The notes: a model not told the origin generated them from the sequence alone. A stretch of 14,408 nucleotides of DNA from Firmicutes bacterium UBA3906 (GCA_002391555.1 DGFG01000088.1:1-14408), one strand, 5' to 3'; counted from the first letter of the stretch, positions 1 to 7,844 are shown. Numbers and translations are program-made.

Positions 1-105
1 ATGGGCAAGGAGGGGGCAAGGGTCCTGCTAGATATTATGAATGATAGGGAGGCCAAAGCTGTTACTATTTTACCATCCAAAATAGTAACTAGAGAGTCAC
101 TTTAA
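1..105 (+). CDS. LacI-family transcriptional regulator, C-terminal fragment (cut by window start)
   Basis: An open frame runs from base 1 to a TAA at 103-105 and encodes the last 34 residues of a protein whose start lies outside the window. The residues GKEGARVLLDIMND followed by ILPSKIVTRESL match the end of LacI/GalR-family repressors: a final helix carrying the 'G..A...L' pattern, then the closing 'LP..lv.RES' strand of the effector-binding domain. The family binds operators as a dimer and releases or tightens on a sugar or related effector. Only the tail is visible, so neither effector nor DNA-binding domain can be judged. It ends just before a bidirectional terminator shared with serA. 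Its targets are unknown, and nothing in the window shows that it controls the genes here. Confidence 0.72.
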   Translation: MGKEGARVLLDIMNDREAKAVTILPSKIVTRESL

Positions 106-123
106 AGACTATGTTTCATATCA

Positions 124-151
124 AAAAGCCATAGCGTTTGCTATGGCTTTT
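124..151. terminator. Bidirectional intrinsic terminator between the LacI-type gene and serA
   Basis: A perfect 12-bp stem (AAAAGCCATAGC / GCTATGGCTTTT) closes on a GTTT loop. On the plus strand the 3' arm ends in four T. On the minus strand the complement also ends in a T run (five, at 127-123). It sits between two convergent stop codons (105 and 186) and can end both transcripts. Confidence 0.85.
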
Positions 152-185
152 ATCTATAAGTTTATTCATAAAAGCTATTAACTTT

Positions 186-1358
186 TTATTTAGAGTTGAT
201 AACCCTAACCTTAATGACACCATCAATATTTTCTATTTGGCTAATAATATCCTGTGTCAATTCACCCTCAATATCTATCATGGTATATGCTATGCTCTCT
301 CTGCTCTTGTTTACCATATCACTGATATTTATATGGTGTTTGGCTAGGCCTGAAGCAATTTGACCTACCATATTAGGTACGTTTTTGTGGGATATTGTAA
401 TCCTAAGTTTACTGGTCTTTTGCATTTCACAGTTTGGGAAGTTAACTGAATTTACTATATTGCCTGTCTCCAAAAAGCTCCTAAGTTCTGTTGAAGCCAT
501 ATCAGCACAATTATCCTCTGATTCTGGGGTTGAAGCACCTAAATGGGGAACTAATATTGCATTATCAACATCAATTAAGTCCTCGTTAGGAAAATCAGTT
601 ACATAGCAACCAACTGAACCGTCCTTAAGAGCATTGATTATATCTTGAGTATTTACCAGCTCACCTCGTGAGAAGTTAAGGATCCTTACACCCTTTTTCA
701 TCTTACTAATTGTATCTTTGCTGATATAATTCCTTGTTTCAGCCATCAAGGGTATATGTATTGATATATAGTCTGATTCTTCTAATAACTGATCTAGGCT
801 CTGAGCTCTTTTCACTGAGGGTGAGAGTGCCCAGGCAGCCTTAACTGATATATGTGGGTCATAGCCTGTTACCTTCATACCAATAGCACTAGCATCATTG
901 GCAACAAGAGCACCGATAGCACCTAAGCCTATAACGCCTAGCTTTTTACCCTTGATTTCAGGCCCTGAAAACTTTGATTTTTCCTTTTCAACTAGCTTTG
1001 CTATGTCTTCTTTACTTTCCTTTTGAGACTCAACCCAAGTTATACCTTGGTAAAGCTTTCTCGATGACATGATAAGGGCTCCAATCACTAGTTCCTTTAC
1101 TGCATTTGCATTGGCTCCAGGCGTGTTAAATACTACGATACCCTTGTCTGTGCATTTATCAATAGGAATGTTATTAACACCTGCACCCGCCCTAGCTATA
1201 GCCATAAGGCTGGGGGGTAGTTCCATGTCATGTAGATTTGCACTTCTGACTATTATACCGTGAGGGTCATCTATACTATCAGAAACATTAAACTTATCCT
1301 TGGGTAGGTTGTCATAAATTATATCTGAAATTTTATTCATTAGTTTTATATTATACAT
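186..1358 (-). CDS. serA: D-3-phosphoglycerate dehydrogenase with C-terminal ACT domain
   Basis: First enzyme of serine synthesis: NAD-dependent oxidation of 3-phosphoglycerate to 3-phosphohydroxypyruvate in the cytoplasm. The 390-residue protein has the D-isomer 2-hydroxyacid dehydrogenase layout. The substrate-domain segment RAGAGVNN is near residues 56-63. The Rossmann motif GLGAIG is at 144-149, with D167 in 'GYDP' suggesting NAD preference. The catalytic set is R231 (SRGELV), E259 (NEDLID) and H272 (PHLGAST). Residues about 318-388 form a single ACT domain, usually the serine-sensing feedback module. The length fits the short SerA class without the intervening ASB domain. AGGAGG (1370-1375, minus strand) lies 11 bases before the ATG; an in-frame ATG at codon 7 is possible. 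It follows serC by 35 bases and is probably co-transcribed with it. Confidence 0.95.
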   Translation of the reverse strand: MYNIKLMNKISDIIYDNLPKDKFNVSDSIDDPHGIIVRSANLHDMELPPSLMAIARAGAGVNNIPIDKCTDKGIVVFNTPGANANAVKELVIGALIMSSRKLYQGITWVESQKESKEDIAKLVEKEKSKFSGPEIKGKKLGVIGLGAIGALVANDASAIGMKVTGYDPHISVKAAWALSPSVKRAQSLDQLLEESDYISIHIPLMAETRNYISKDTISKMKKGVRILNFSRGELVNTQDIINALKDGSVGCYVTDFPNEDLIDVDNAILVPHLGASTPESEDNCADMASTELRSFLETGNIVNSVNFPNCEMQKTSKLRITISHKNVPNMVGQIASGLAKHHINISDMVNKSRESIAYTMIDIEGELTQDIISQIENIDGVIKVRVINSK

Positions 1359-1393
1359 TTTAGATAATTCCTCCTAAACTTATCAAAATCCCA

Positions 1394-2476
1394 TTAGGCC
1401 TTGCTTAATTCAAATTCCTTCATAAAGTCAACCAGCTTTTTCACGCCTTCAATTGGCATGGCATTATAAATACTTGCCCTCATGCCTCCTACAGACCTAT
1501 GGCCTCCTAGATTAACAAGGCCAGATTCAGCTGCTTTAGCAATAAACTCTTTGTCAAGTTCAGCAGTAGGAAGAACAAAGGGAACATTCATCCTGGACCG
1601 GTCTTTCTTTACTACAGTACCCTTAAAAAGCTTAGAGTTGTCAAGGAAATCATATAAGATATTAGCCTTTTCAATGTTGTATTCCTCGATAGCCTTGATA
1701 CCGCCTAGCTTTTTTAGCCATTCAAAGACTAGCATTGCAATATATATACCATAGGTAGGTGGAGTGTTATACATAGAGCCCTTGTCTGCATGTGTCTTGT
1801 AGTCTAGCATAACAGGAGTACTTTCATCAGCATGTCCTATTAAGTCTTCTCTGATAATAACTACTACAAGTCCAGCAGGTCCTATATTTTTCTGAGCGCC
1901 AGCATATATAATGCCAAACTTACTAACATCATAATCCTCGGAAAGGATGCAGGAGGACATATCAGCTACAAGGGGTACATCTCCTGTGTCAGGTATATTG
2001 CTGAATCTAGTTCCATAGATAGTGTTGTTTGGTGTTATATGAAAGTAATCAGCGTCACTAGAAAAGTCCTCCTTATTTAGGTCTGGTATATAGGTAAACA
2101 TTTTGTCCTCTGAAGATGCAAGTACATTGGCCACTCCAAACCTTTTAGCCTCTTGGATTGCCTTTTTTGACCACTGACCAGTGTTTACAAAGTCCGCCTT
2201 TTTGAATTTCCTAAAAAGATTCAGTGGAACCATGGAGAACTGTAAAGAGGCGCCACCTTGTAAGAAAAGTACCTTGTAATTATCTGGGATATTCATCAAA
2301 TCTCTAAGTAACTGCTCAGCCTCGTTTATGATCTCCAAATACATCTTTGACCTATGACTCATTTCCATAACAGACATACCAGTATTTCGTGCATTAATAA
2401 ATTCTTTTTGCGCTTTCTCAAGCACTGCCAAGGGTAGAGCAGAGGGACCAGCAGAAAAATTATAAACTCTATCCAT
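1394..2476 (-). CDS. serC: Phosphoserine aminotransferase
   Basis: Second step of serine synthesis: PLP-dependent transamination of 3-phosphohydroxypyruvate with glutamate to phosphoserine (the family also serves 4-phosphohydroxythreonine in B6 synthesis where that route exists). The protein is 360 residues, the normal length. It opens with the family signature RVYNFSAGPSALP and has GGASLQF near 74-80, ADMSS with D172 stacking on PLP, and the PLP lysine K196 in GAQKNIGPAG. The ATG at 2476 is chosen because the longer frame from a TTG at 2494 would translate the ribosome binding site itself: the three arginines after it are the AGG repeats of a strong GAGGAGGAGG element. It is first in a serC-serA operon, which lacks a visible serB; the HAD gene at 13357 is distant and not an obvious substitute. 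Confidence 0.95.
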   Translation of the reverse strand: MDRVYNFSAGPSALPLAVLEKAQKEFINARNTGMSVMEMSHRSKMYLEIINEAEQLLRDLMNIPDNYKVLFLQGGASLQFSMVPLNLFRKFKKADFVNTGQWSKKAIQEAKRFGVANVLASSEDKMFTYIPDLNKEDFSSDADYFHITPNNTIYGTRFSNIPDTGDVPLVADMSSCILSEDYDVSKFGIIYAGAQKNIGPAGLVVVIIREDLIGHADESTPVMLDYKTHADKGSMYNTPPTYGIYIAMLVFEWLKKLGGIKAIEEYNIEKANILYDFLDNSKLFKGTVVKKDRSRMNVPFVLPTAELDKEFIAKAAESGLVNLGGHRSVGGMRASIYNAMPIEGVKKLVDFMKEFELSKA

Positions 2477-2543
2477 AACGAACCTCCTCCTCAAAATAAG
2501 TATGTTATATTTTTAACACTCTTATATATATAACTATTACGGT

Positions 2544-2572
2544 ATTATACTACAACTCTTTATTAATTTAAA
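2544..2572 (-). promoter_or_regulatory. Candidate sigma-A promoter for serC-serA
   Basis: Reading the minus strand, a perfect TATAAT (2549-2544) is preceded, with 17 bases between, by TTTAAA (2572-2567), a 4/6 match to the -35 consensus. Transcription would begin near 2537, giving a leader of about 60 bases. I see no T-box or terminator hairpin in that leader. Confidence 0.45.
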
Positions 2573-2684
2573 GGGAGAAAGTGAACAAAAATTGTTAAAA
2601 TTTAATTTTTATTAGGCAAATAATAATTTTTTAGCCCAAAGATCTAAAAATAAAATGGGAATCTCTAATTAATCTTTAGTATTA

Positions 2685-2693
2685 TGATAAAAT
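2685..2693 (+). promoter_or_regulatory. Candidate extended -10 promoter for the isomerase/RNase M5-like unit
   Basis: TGATAAAAT fits the extended -10 form (TGn plus a 5/6 -10 hexamer). No good -35 is visible 16-18 bases upstream, as extended -10 promoters allow. It is the best placed element in the 300-base divergent spacer 2477-2776, which otherwise holds AT-rich DNA, the serC promoter and a short inverted repeat. Confidence 0.35.
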
Positions 2694-2698
2694 AGTGA

Positions 2699-2720
2699 TA
2701 GCTAGTCCAAAATCCAGCTA
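2699..2720. repeat. Imperfect inverted repeat upstream of the isomerase gene
   Basis: TAGCTAG and CCAGCTA form arms that pair at six of seven positions around an 8-base AT-rich loop. The element lies just downstream of the candidate -10 and could be an operator or a weak leader hairpin. It lacks the central CG usual for LacI-family operators. Function is unproven. Confidence 0.25.
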
Positions 2721-2776
2721 TGATAAATAGATATGTAATCATAATGGATATTATCTAAATATTAAGGAGGAACTTT

Positions 2777-3610
2777 ATGCGTTTTGGTGGCGTTATTTTT
2801 GAGAAAACAGACAACCCTGAACAGTGGGCCCAGGCTGCGATAAAGGCAGGTTATAGTGCAGTATATTTCCCGGTTGATTATACTGCAGATATAAAAGTAA
2901 TAGATGGCTACAAGCAAGCTGCCAAGGATAATGACTTGGTCATCTGTGAGATAGGAGTATGGAACAATACATTAGATCAAGACCCCATAAAACGGGAGCA
3001 AAATATAAACAGGGCTATAAGGCAGCTAGAGCTAGCTGAATATGTGGAGGCCAATTGCTGCGTAAATATTGCAGGTTCCTATAGCGACCAATGGGATGGA
3101 CCTCATAAGGACAATTTTACAAAAAAAGCTTTTGATGAGATTGTACTAACAACCCAAAGGATCATAGATGCAGTAAAGCCCAAGAAAACCTATTACTCAT
3201 TAGAGCCAATGCCTTGGATGTATCCTGATACGGCTGATTCATATGTTAGGCTTATAGACAGCATAGATAGGGAAGGTTTTGCTGCCCACTTAGATCCTGT
3301 AAACATAATAACTAGCCCTCTCTTGTATTACAGAAATGGTCAAGTAATAAAAGAATGGTTTGACAAGCTAGGTGACAAGATAGTTTCATGTCATGCCAAA
3401 GATATCAGGTTAAGTGGCAAGCTTACTGTACATCTAGATGAATGCCGGCCGGGGCTCGGTGAACTAGACTATACTACTTACCTAACCTGTATGTCAAAGC
3501 TAGACGACAGGGTTTGCCTGATGTTAGAGCATATGACTGAGGAGTCTGACTATATTGAGGCAAGCAAGTATCTAAAGTCACTTGCTAAAAGCTTAGGGTT
3601 AAAGCTTTAG
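2777..3610 (+). CDS. Sugar-phosphate isomerase/epimerase-like TIM-barrel protein (xylose-isomerase-like, AP_endonuc_2 fold)
   Basis: A 277-residue protein of the xylose-isomerase-like TIM-barrel superfamily (IolE, IolI and tagatose/psicose epimerase relatives). These isomerise, epimerise or dehydrate sugars or inositols using a divalent metal. The usual metal-ligand series is readable in order: E143 (SLEPMPW), D173 (HLDPVN), H206 (SCHAKD) and E251 (MLEHM). The family's late-barrel segment (PGLGELDY, 225-232) is also present. No signal peptide, so cytoplasmic. A good ribosome binding site (AAGGAGG, 2764-2770) lies six bases before the ATG. The RNase M5-like gene starts 20 bases after its stop, so the two are probably one transcript. 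Substrate cannot be assigned. No kinase, transporter or dehydrogenase lies beside it to suggest a pathway. Sugar, inositol or hydroxypyruvate metabolism are all possible. Confidence 0.8.
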   Translation: MRFGGVIFEKTDNPEQWAQAAIKAGYSAVYFPVDYTADIKVIDGYKQAAKDNDLVICEIGVWNNTLDQDPIKREQNINRAIRQLELAEYVEANCCVNIAGSYSDQWDGPHKDNFTKKAFDEIVLTTQRIIDAVKPKKTYYSLEPMPWMYPDTADSYVRLIDSIDREGFAAHLDPVNIITSPLLYYRNGQVIKEWFDKLGDKIVSCHAKDIRLSGKLTVHLDECRPGLGELDYTTYLTCMSKLDDRVCLMLEHMTEESDYIEASKYLKSLAKSLGLKL

Positions 3611-3630
3611 TAGGACTGGGGAAGCGAGCA

Positions 3631-4233
3631 ATGCTTAAAATAAAGGAAGCAATAGTAGTAGAGGGTATTTACGACAAGATGAAGCTAGAGAGGCTAGTTG
3701 ATACCATAATAGTCGTTACCTACGGCTTTTCAATATTTAATGATAAGGAAACAGTAGATTTGATAAAAAAACTAGCAAAAGACAAGGGTATCATCGTTCT
3801 TACTGATTCGGATAGGGCAGGCTTTACAATACGCAATTATATAAAGAGTTTTATCCCAGCCCATAGGATAAAGCATGCCTATATACCAGAGATAAGAGGC
3901 AAGGAAAAAAGGAAGGCTCAAGCAGGAAAGGAAGGGATTCTAGGAGTAGAGGGTATAGCAGACGAGACAATCCTAAAAGTCCTATCAGCAGCCAACTATA
4001 GCCTAGATAAGAGGTCTGATGAAAGCAATACAGCTAAGATAAGCAAATTAGACCTTTTTAGAGATGGTATTTATGGAAAACAATCTAGTAGTTTAAAGAG
4101 GGATTGGTTATTAGAACACTTAGGCCTACCAAAGAGGTTAGGAACCAATGCAATGCTAGAGATATTAAACCATATGATTACTTACGACGAGTATAAGGAT
4201 ATATGTAAAAGTATTAATAGCAAAAGCATTTAA
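3631..4233 (+). CDS. Toprim/DUF4093 protein, RNase M5-like
   Basis: A 200-residue protein with an N-terminal Toprim domain (about 1-115) and a C-terminal DUF4093-type region, the architecture of RNase M5, which trims 5S rRNA precursors. The start IKEAIVVEG gives the Toprim glutamate E11. The acidic motif is D59-S-D61 followed by RAG, and a third conserved stretch GKEGILGVEG spans 99-108. The tail has the family pattern 'S..R..L.e.LGLP..l..NamLe.lN' near 160-190. Bacillus RNase M5 has DPD where this has DSD, and the insert around 88-102 is lysine-rich. Such M5-like paralogues occur in Clostridia, while the true rnmV usually sits beside ksgA, which is absent here. I therefore give no symbol. 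The binding site GGGGAAG is modest. A perfect terminator follows the stop. Confidence 0.72.
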   Translation: MLKIKEAIVVEGIYDKMKLERLVDTIIVVTYGFSIFNDKETVDLIKKLAKDKGIIVLTDSDRAGFTIRNYIKSFIPAHRIKHAYIPEIRGKEKRKAQAGKEGILGVEGIADETILKVLSAANYSLDKRSDESNTAKISKLDLFRDGIYGKQSSSLKRDWLLEHLGLPKRLGTNAMLEILNHMITYDEYKDICKSINSKSI

Positions 4234-4238
4234 ATTTT

Positions 4239-4266
4239 AAATAGGAGACCTGATGGTCTCCTATTT
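4239..4266. terminator. Bidirectional intrinsic terminator
   Basis: A perfect 12-bp stem (AAATAGGAGACC / GGTCTCCTATTT) on a TGAT loop sits between two convergent stops (4233 and 4268). T-rich tracts flank both sides, so it can serve the RNase M5-like gene and the DUF1846 gene. Confidence 0.85.
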
Positions 4267-4267
4267 C

Positions 4268-5773
4268 TTAACTAATATATAGTTTTTCAGAAGGGTAATT
4301 AGGATCGCTTGTAACGTGAATACCAAGTTTGTTTAGCACAGTCTGGTCTGCAGATTCTAATATATGAGTCGTATGTAGCTCACAGCCTCTGAGCTCCTTT
4401 AAACCTGTCATAGCAAGTTGCGCAGTTGGGTTGGTAGTAGCACTGATGCTAAGAGCTATAAGTGTCTCTTCAAGGTTCAGACTGGTGTTTTTTTCATTTA
4501 ACTCTTTACTTTTTAGTTCACTTATAGATTCTATTACATTTGGTGAAAGTAAGTGGATATTATCTGGAATACCAGTTACCACCTTTATTGCGTTTAAGAC
4601 TAGGCTAGAAACAGAGTGCATTAGCTGTGAGTTTTTGCCTGTAACAATCTCACCGTTTGATAGTTCTATAGCAGCACCACTTAATTCGTCGCACCTATCA
4701 TTTTTTGTTGACTTTGACCTTATTTCTCTAGCAGGACCAACTACACGTCTATCTTCTGGTACTAGTTTAAAGTCCTCCATCAAAAGTTCTATCCTTGAAA
4801 GGGTTTCTTTATCACAGATACCTTTGGCATATTCAGCCCTGTACCAAAAATATCTTCGGATAATCTCCTGCTTGGAGGCCTCCTTTACAATATCATCATT
4901 AATAATTCCAAATCCACATCTGTTAACACTCATATCAGTAGGAGATTGGTATATGGTTTCACCTGTAACCTTTTCTAGGATACTTCTAAGTAATGGGAAT
5001 ATTTCAACGTCCCTATTATAGTTGACAGAGGTTTCACCATAGACCTCTAGATGAAAGGGGTCTATTACATTTAGGTCTCTTAGGTCTGCAGTAGCAGCCT
5101 CGTATGCTACATTCACTGGGTGCTTAAGGGGCAAATTCCATATAGGAAAGGTTTCAAACTTGGCGTAACCACTCTTTATGCCCATCCTGTTGTCGTGGAA
5201 CATTTGAGAAAGACAAGTTGCTAGCTTTCCACTTCCTGGCCCTGGCCCTGTAACTATTACCAAGGGCTTTTTAGTGACTATATACTCATTTGCGCCAAAG
5301 CCTTCTTCACTAAGAATAGAATTAATATCAGTAGGGTAGCCAGCAGTTGGTCTATGAGTATATGCCTTTATATTTCTCATCTGTAACCTGTTTTTAAAGA
5401 GGCTAGCAGCAGGCTGGTCCTTGTAACGGGTAATAACTACTCCAGCTATATCAAGGCCCCATACCCTTAGGTCGTCAATAAGCTTGAGGGCGTCCATTTC
5501 ATAAGTTATGTTAAAATCTGCTCTAATTTTACGCTTTTCTATGTCACCTGCGTGAATACATAATATTATTTCAGCCTTATCCCCTAATTGATGTAATAGC
5601 CTTATCTTTGCATTTGGATCATATCCGGGTAAAACTCTAGCTGCGTGGTAGTCAAAGAATAATTTACCTCCAAATTCTAGGTAAAGCTTTTGGTCGAATT
5701 TCTCAACTCGTTTTAATATCTCTTGTGTTTGTTCTCTAAGGTATTTTGCATTATCAAAACCCTTTTCTGGCAA
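4268..5773 (-). CDS. DUF1846 (UPF0371) family protein
   Basis: A cytoplasmic protein of about 501 residues from the DUF1846/UPF0371 family, widespread in Firmicutes and Actinobacteria. Structures are known for the family, but to my knowledge its role is not established. Family hallmarks are [11 protein letters not shown] at the start, [12 protein letters not shown] near 140, and the glycine-rich [16 protein letters not shown] near 176-191. The latter resembles a phosphate-binding loop but has K-L instead of K-S/T. I place the start at the TTG at 5773: it has GGAGG eight bases upstream and gives the family's usual N-terminus. The ATG at 5788 adds five residues and has its AAAGGA directly against the codon, which is poor spacing; it cannot be excluded. 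It stands alone, convergent with the gene to its left and divergent from the NlpC/P60 gene. Confidence 0.88.
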   Translation of the reverse strand: MPEKGFDNAKYLREQTQEILKRVEKFDQKLYLEFGGKLFFDYHAARVLPGYDPNAKIRLLHQLGDKAEIILCIHAGDIEKRKIRADFNITYEMDALKLIDDLRVWGLDIAGVVITRYKDQPAASLFKNRLQMRNIKAYTHRPTAGYPTDINSILSEEGFGANEYIVTKKPLVIVTGPGPGSGKLATCLSQMFHDNRMGIKSGYAKFETFPIWNLPLKHPVNVAYEAATADLRDLNVIDPFHLEVYGETSVNYNRDVEIFPLLRSILEKVTGETIYQSPTDMSVNRCGFGIINDDIVKEASKQEIIRRYFWYRAEYAKGICDKETLSRIELLMEDFKLVPEDRRVVGPAREIRSKSTKNDRCDELSGAAIELSNGEIVTGKNSQLMHSVSSLVLNAIKVVTGIPDNIHLLSPNVIESISELKSKELNEKNTSLNLEETLIALSISATTNPTAQLAMTGLKELRGCELHTTHILESADQTVLNKLGIHVTSDPNYPSEKLYIS

Positions 5774-5977
5774 AGCGTAGACCTCCATTCCTTTATCTAA
5801 ACCTTATGCTATACAATATCATAAAAAGTTATATATTTCACGGCTTAAGTAAATCTTTTATAAAATAATTGGGCTCTTTTGTATCTTATTACTTTAATGT
5901 AGGCAGAAAACTTAAAAATTGTGAAAACAGCGTATCACCAGTCCTGTAATGACTTGATCAATCACACACAGAAAACC

Positions 5978-5991
5978 CTAGCATATGCTAG
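5978..5991. repeat. 14-bp perfect palindrome upstream of the NlpC/P60 gene
   Basis: CTAGCATATGCTAG is its own reverse complement and lies about 40 bases before the ATG at 6030, in the 256-base divergent spacer 5774-6029. CCC/GGG flanks lie just outside it, but not symmetrically. It could be an operator for a dimeric regulator. No convincing -35/-10 pair is visible around it. The rest of the spacer is AT-rich, with a second short palindrome TTGATCAA at 5954-5961. Confidence 0.35.
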
Positions 5992-6029
5992 TATGTGGGC
6001 AAAATAATATGGGATAAAGTGGTGGTATA

Positions 6030-6473
6030 ATGAATAAGACTCAACTTGAAGCCTTGATTCAAAGTAAATTAGAAAAGTATAAAAAGGTTCCTTTTATCCA
6101 TAATGGGAGAGATATGCAAGGTCTTGATTGCTTAGGCTTTCTAATACTGTTTTACAGGGAGTTTGGTGTGAAGATTCCAGGTGATGATGGGAGAGAAATT
6201 GATAAAGACTGGTATAAAAAAGAACCAGATAGGTATATAAAAGCCATTGATAAATTACCGGGTAGAAATGTTTCTTTTTATGATCTGCAGGCTCTTGACT
6301 TAGTATATTTTGCAGTTAGCAGAGACATTATAACCCATACTGGCATCATGATAAATGATAGAGAGTTTGCCCATATGTCTCCTAAAAAGAATTTTCAGAT
6401 AAGCCTTATTGGTGGCCCTTGGAGAAGACGGAGCAGGGGGGGAAAAAGGCTTATAGATATTGACCTATTATAG
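6030..6473 (+). CDS. NlpC/P60-family cysteine peptidase-like protein, no signal peptide
   Basis: A 147-residue protein made of one NlpC/P60 (C40) domain. The catalytic cysteine is C34 in GLDCLGF, the first histidine H103 in THTGIMI, and the third polar residue H115 in FAHMSP. Family members cut peptidoglycan stem peptides or related amide and thioester bonds. Typical cell-wall hydrolases are exported and carry SH3 or LysM domains. This one has neither signal peptide nor membrane segment, resembling the stand-alone phage-tail type. No other phage gene is near. The start is supported by GTGGTGG four bases before the ATG. The C-terminus is arginine-rich (RRRSRGGK) and encoded partly by a G7-A5 run. 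Its stop overlaps the end of the opposite-strand diguanylate cyclase gene by six bases. Substrate and location are uncertain. Confidence 0.75.
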   Translation: MNKTQLEALIQSKLEKYKKVPFIHNGRDMQGLDCLGFLILFYREFGVKIPGDDGREIDKDWYKKEPDRYIKAIDKLPGRNVSFYDLQALDLVYFAVSRDIITHTGIMINDREFAHMSPKKNFQISLIGGPWRRRSRGGKRLIDIDLL

Positions 6474-7844
6474 GTTCTTGATTAGCTTTTTCTCCTCATA
6501 CATTCTATGGTCTGCTATGGACAACAATTGTGCAGGTGTCATTTCTGACCCGGGTGTATATTCAGCCATACCATGGCTAGCGCTTAGGAAATAGGGATAA
6601 GCCTTACTACTATTAACCTGGTCTATCTTGCTTTTTACTCGTTTCCAGACCATCTCTGCTGACTCTAGCTGGCAGTTGGGAAATAGAATCATAAATTCAT
6701 CTCCGCCTAGTCGGGCCATGATATCAGCCCTTCTAATAGTAGACTTGACGATATCTGTGAAATGAACTAGCATCTTATCTCCAACTAGATGTCCTAGGGT
6801 ATCATTGACTGATTTTAAGTAGTTAAGGTCAATAAAGCAAAGAGTAAAGGCTTTATTATTTATATCTGCAGTTTTAATTAGCTTCTCAATTAGTTCTATT
6901 CCCATACGACGGTTGTAAGTGTTTGTTAGATCATCAAACTGGGCATATTTATTTATCTGTTCGAACATCCTAACGTTATCGATCATTAGGGCCATTAGAC
7001 TACACAAATCTCTAAGGACAGTGATTGAATCAACTGAGATGTCACAGAGGGTATATATATTGTCAACTAGGATACAACCTATTGTTTTCTCTTTTAACCT
7101 TAAGGGGATCCAATAGCCAGATAGGTCGCTAAGGGGTAGAGGTTCACTATCTAGAACAGGTAGTTCTGGGATCTTACTTAAGGTGATAGACTCTCCTCTA
7201 GAGGTAACACAAATATTGTAGATAGGTTCTTTGCCGTGATATTCATAGACAAATACAGTGACCCTGTCAAAGCTTAGATATTGCAGGGTTAACTCAGCAA
7301 ACATTTTCAGTAGTTCATCGATGCTATTTACAGCATGTAGATTATAGGATATTTGCATAATTGCATCGAAAAGGTATTCGTTTTTTTCGCTTGCCCTTGC
7401 CTCCTGTTGGTAATAGACACCAGCGGAAAAAGCTTCTCCAAGGCAGGAAAAAGAATGCAGAACATCCCCGTCTAGCCTTTGCTTTGTCTCAATCTCAAGA
7501 GTACCTATTAGGTTGTCTTGATGGGAAAGTGGTATGGTGGTTGTGTAGCTATCATTGTTTTGGTTAGTAACCATTACAAGATTACAGATGCTCTCTGACA
7601 ACTGATAAGTAGGGATATAATCATTGCCCTGGATAAGGGTGTTTTCTTCTATGTATAGTTCCTCATCCAAACCTTCACCCTTATCATCTAGGATGTAAAG
7701 CCTTAGGCTCAATATATTAAATACTTTTAAACCATTATAAATATGTAGCGCAGCTTGTTCAAAGGCTGAAGATGACTTGCTAAGCAGAATATGGCCTGCC
7801 TCGACACCAAGCTTTACTGCTAAAAAGCTCATTTCTCTACTCAT
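6468..7844 (-). CDS. Diguanylate cyclase with two GAF-like sensor domains
   Basis: A 458-residue soluble protein. Residues about 25-145 and 160-295 look like two GAF-type sensory domains. Residues about 296-458 are a complete GGDEF domain that makes cyclic di-GMP from two GTP. Catalytic features are intact: DDLTNTYNRR (304-313), metal-binding D339 in FIDLNYLK, NDTLGH (347-352) and canonical GGDEF (380-384). An RxxD product-inhibition site (R371-D374) lies exactly five residues before GGDEF. So it should be active and feedback-inhibited. No membrane segment or signal peptide is present. The ATG overlaps the last eight bases of the upstream solute-binding-like gene, with GGGAG ten bases before it, pointing to translational coupling. 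That makes the upstream protein the leading candidate partner or ligand sensor. The GAF ligand is not evident. Confidence 0.92.
   Translation of the reverse strand: MSREMSFLAVKLGVEAGHILLSKSSSAFEQAALHIYNGLKVFNILSLRLYILDDKGEGLDEELYIEENTLIQGNDYIPTYQLSESICNLVMVTNQNNDSYTTTIPLSHQDNLIGTLEIETKQRLDGDVLHSFSCLGEAFSAGVYYQQEARASEKNEYLFDAIMQISYNLHAVNSIDELLKMFAELTLQYLSFDRVTVFVYEYHGKEPIYNICVTSRGESITLSKIPELPVLDSEPLPLSDLSGYWIPLRLKEKTIGCILVDNIYTLCDISVDSITVLRDLCSLMALMIDNVRMFEQINKYAQFDDLTNTYNRRMGIELIEKLIKTADINNKAFTLCFIDLNYLKSVNDTLGHLVGDKMLVHFTDIVKSTIRRADIMARLGGDEFMILFPNCQLESAEMVWKRVKSKIDQVNSSKAYPYFLSASHGMAEYTPGSEMTPAQLLSIADHRMYEEKKLIKNL

Noticed and set aside
138..347. Small plus-strand open frame beginning within the terminator before serA
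   Set aside because: It starts in the terminator loop and reads antisense to the serA ACT domain; its hydrophobic look comes from the complementary frame.
4431..5021. Long open frame (about 196 codons) on the plus strand opposite the DUF1846 gene
   Set aside because: It is entirely antisense to a clear family member, is rich in Ser/Leu/Ile as shadow frames are, and resembles no protein family I know.
6468..7844. Degenerate GGDEF receptor protein
   Set aside because: The GGDEF motif, metal-binding aspartate and NDxxGH segment are all canonical, so an active cyclase is more likely.
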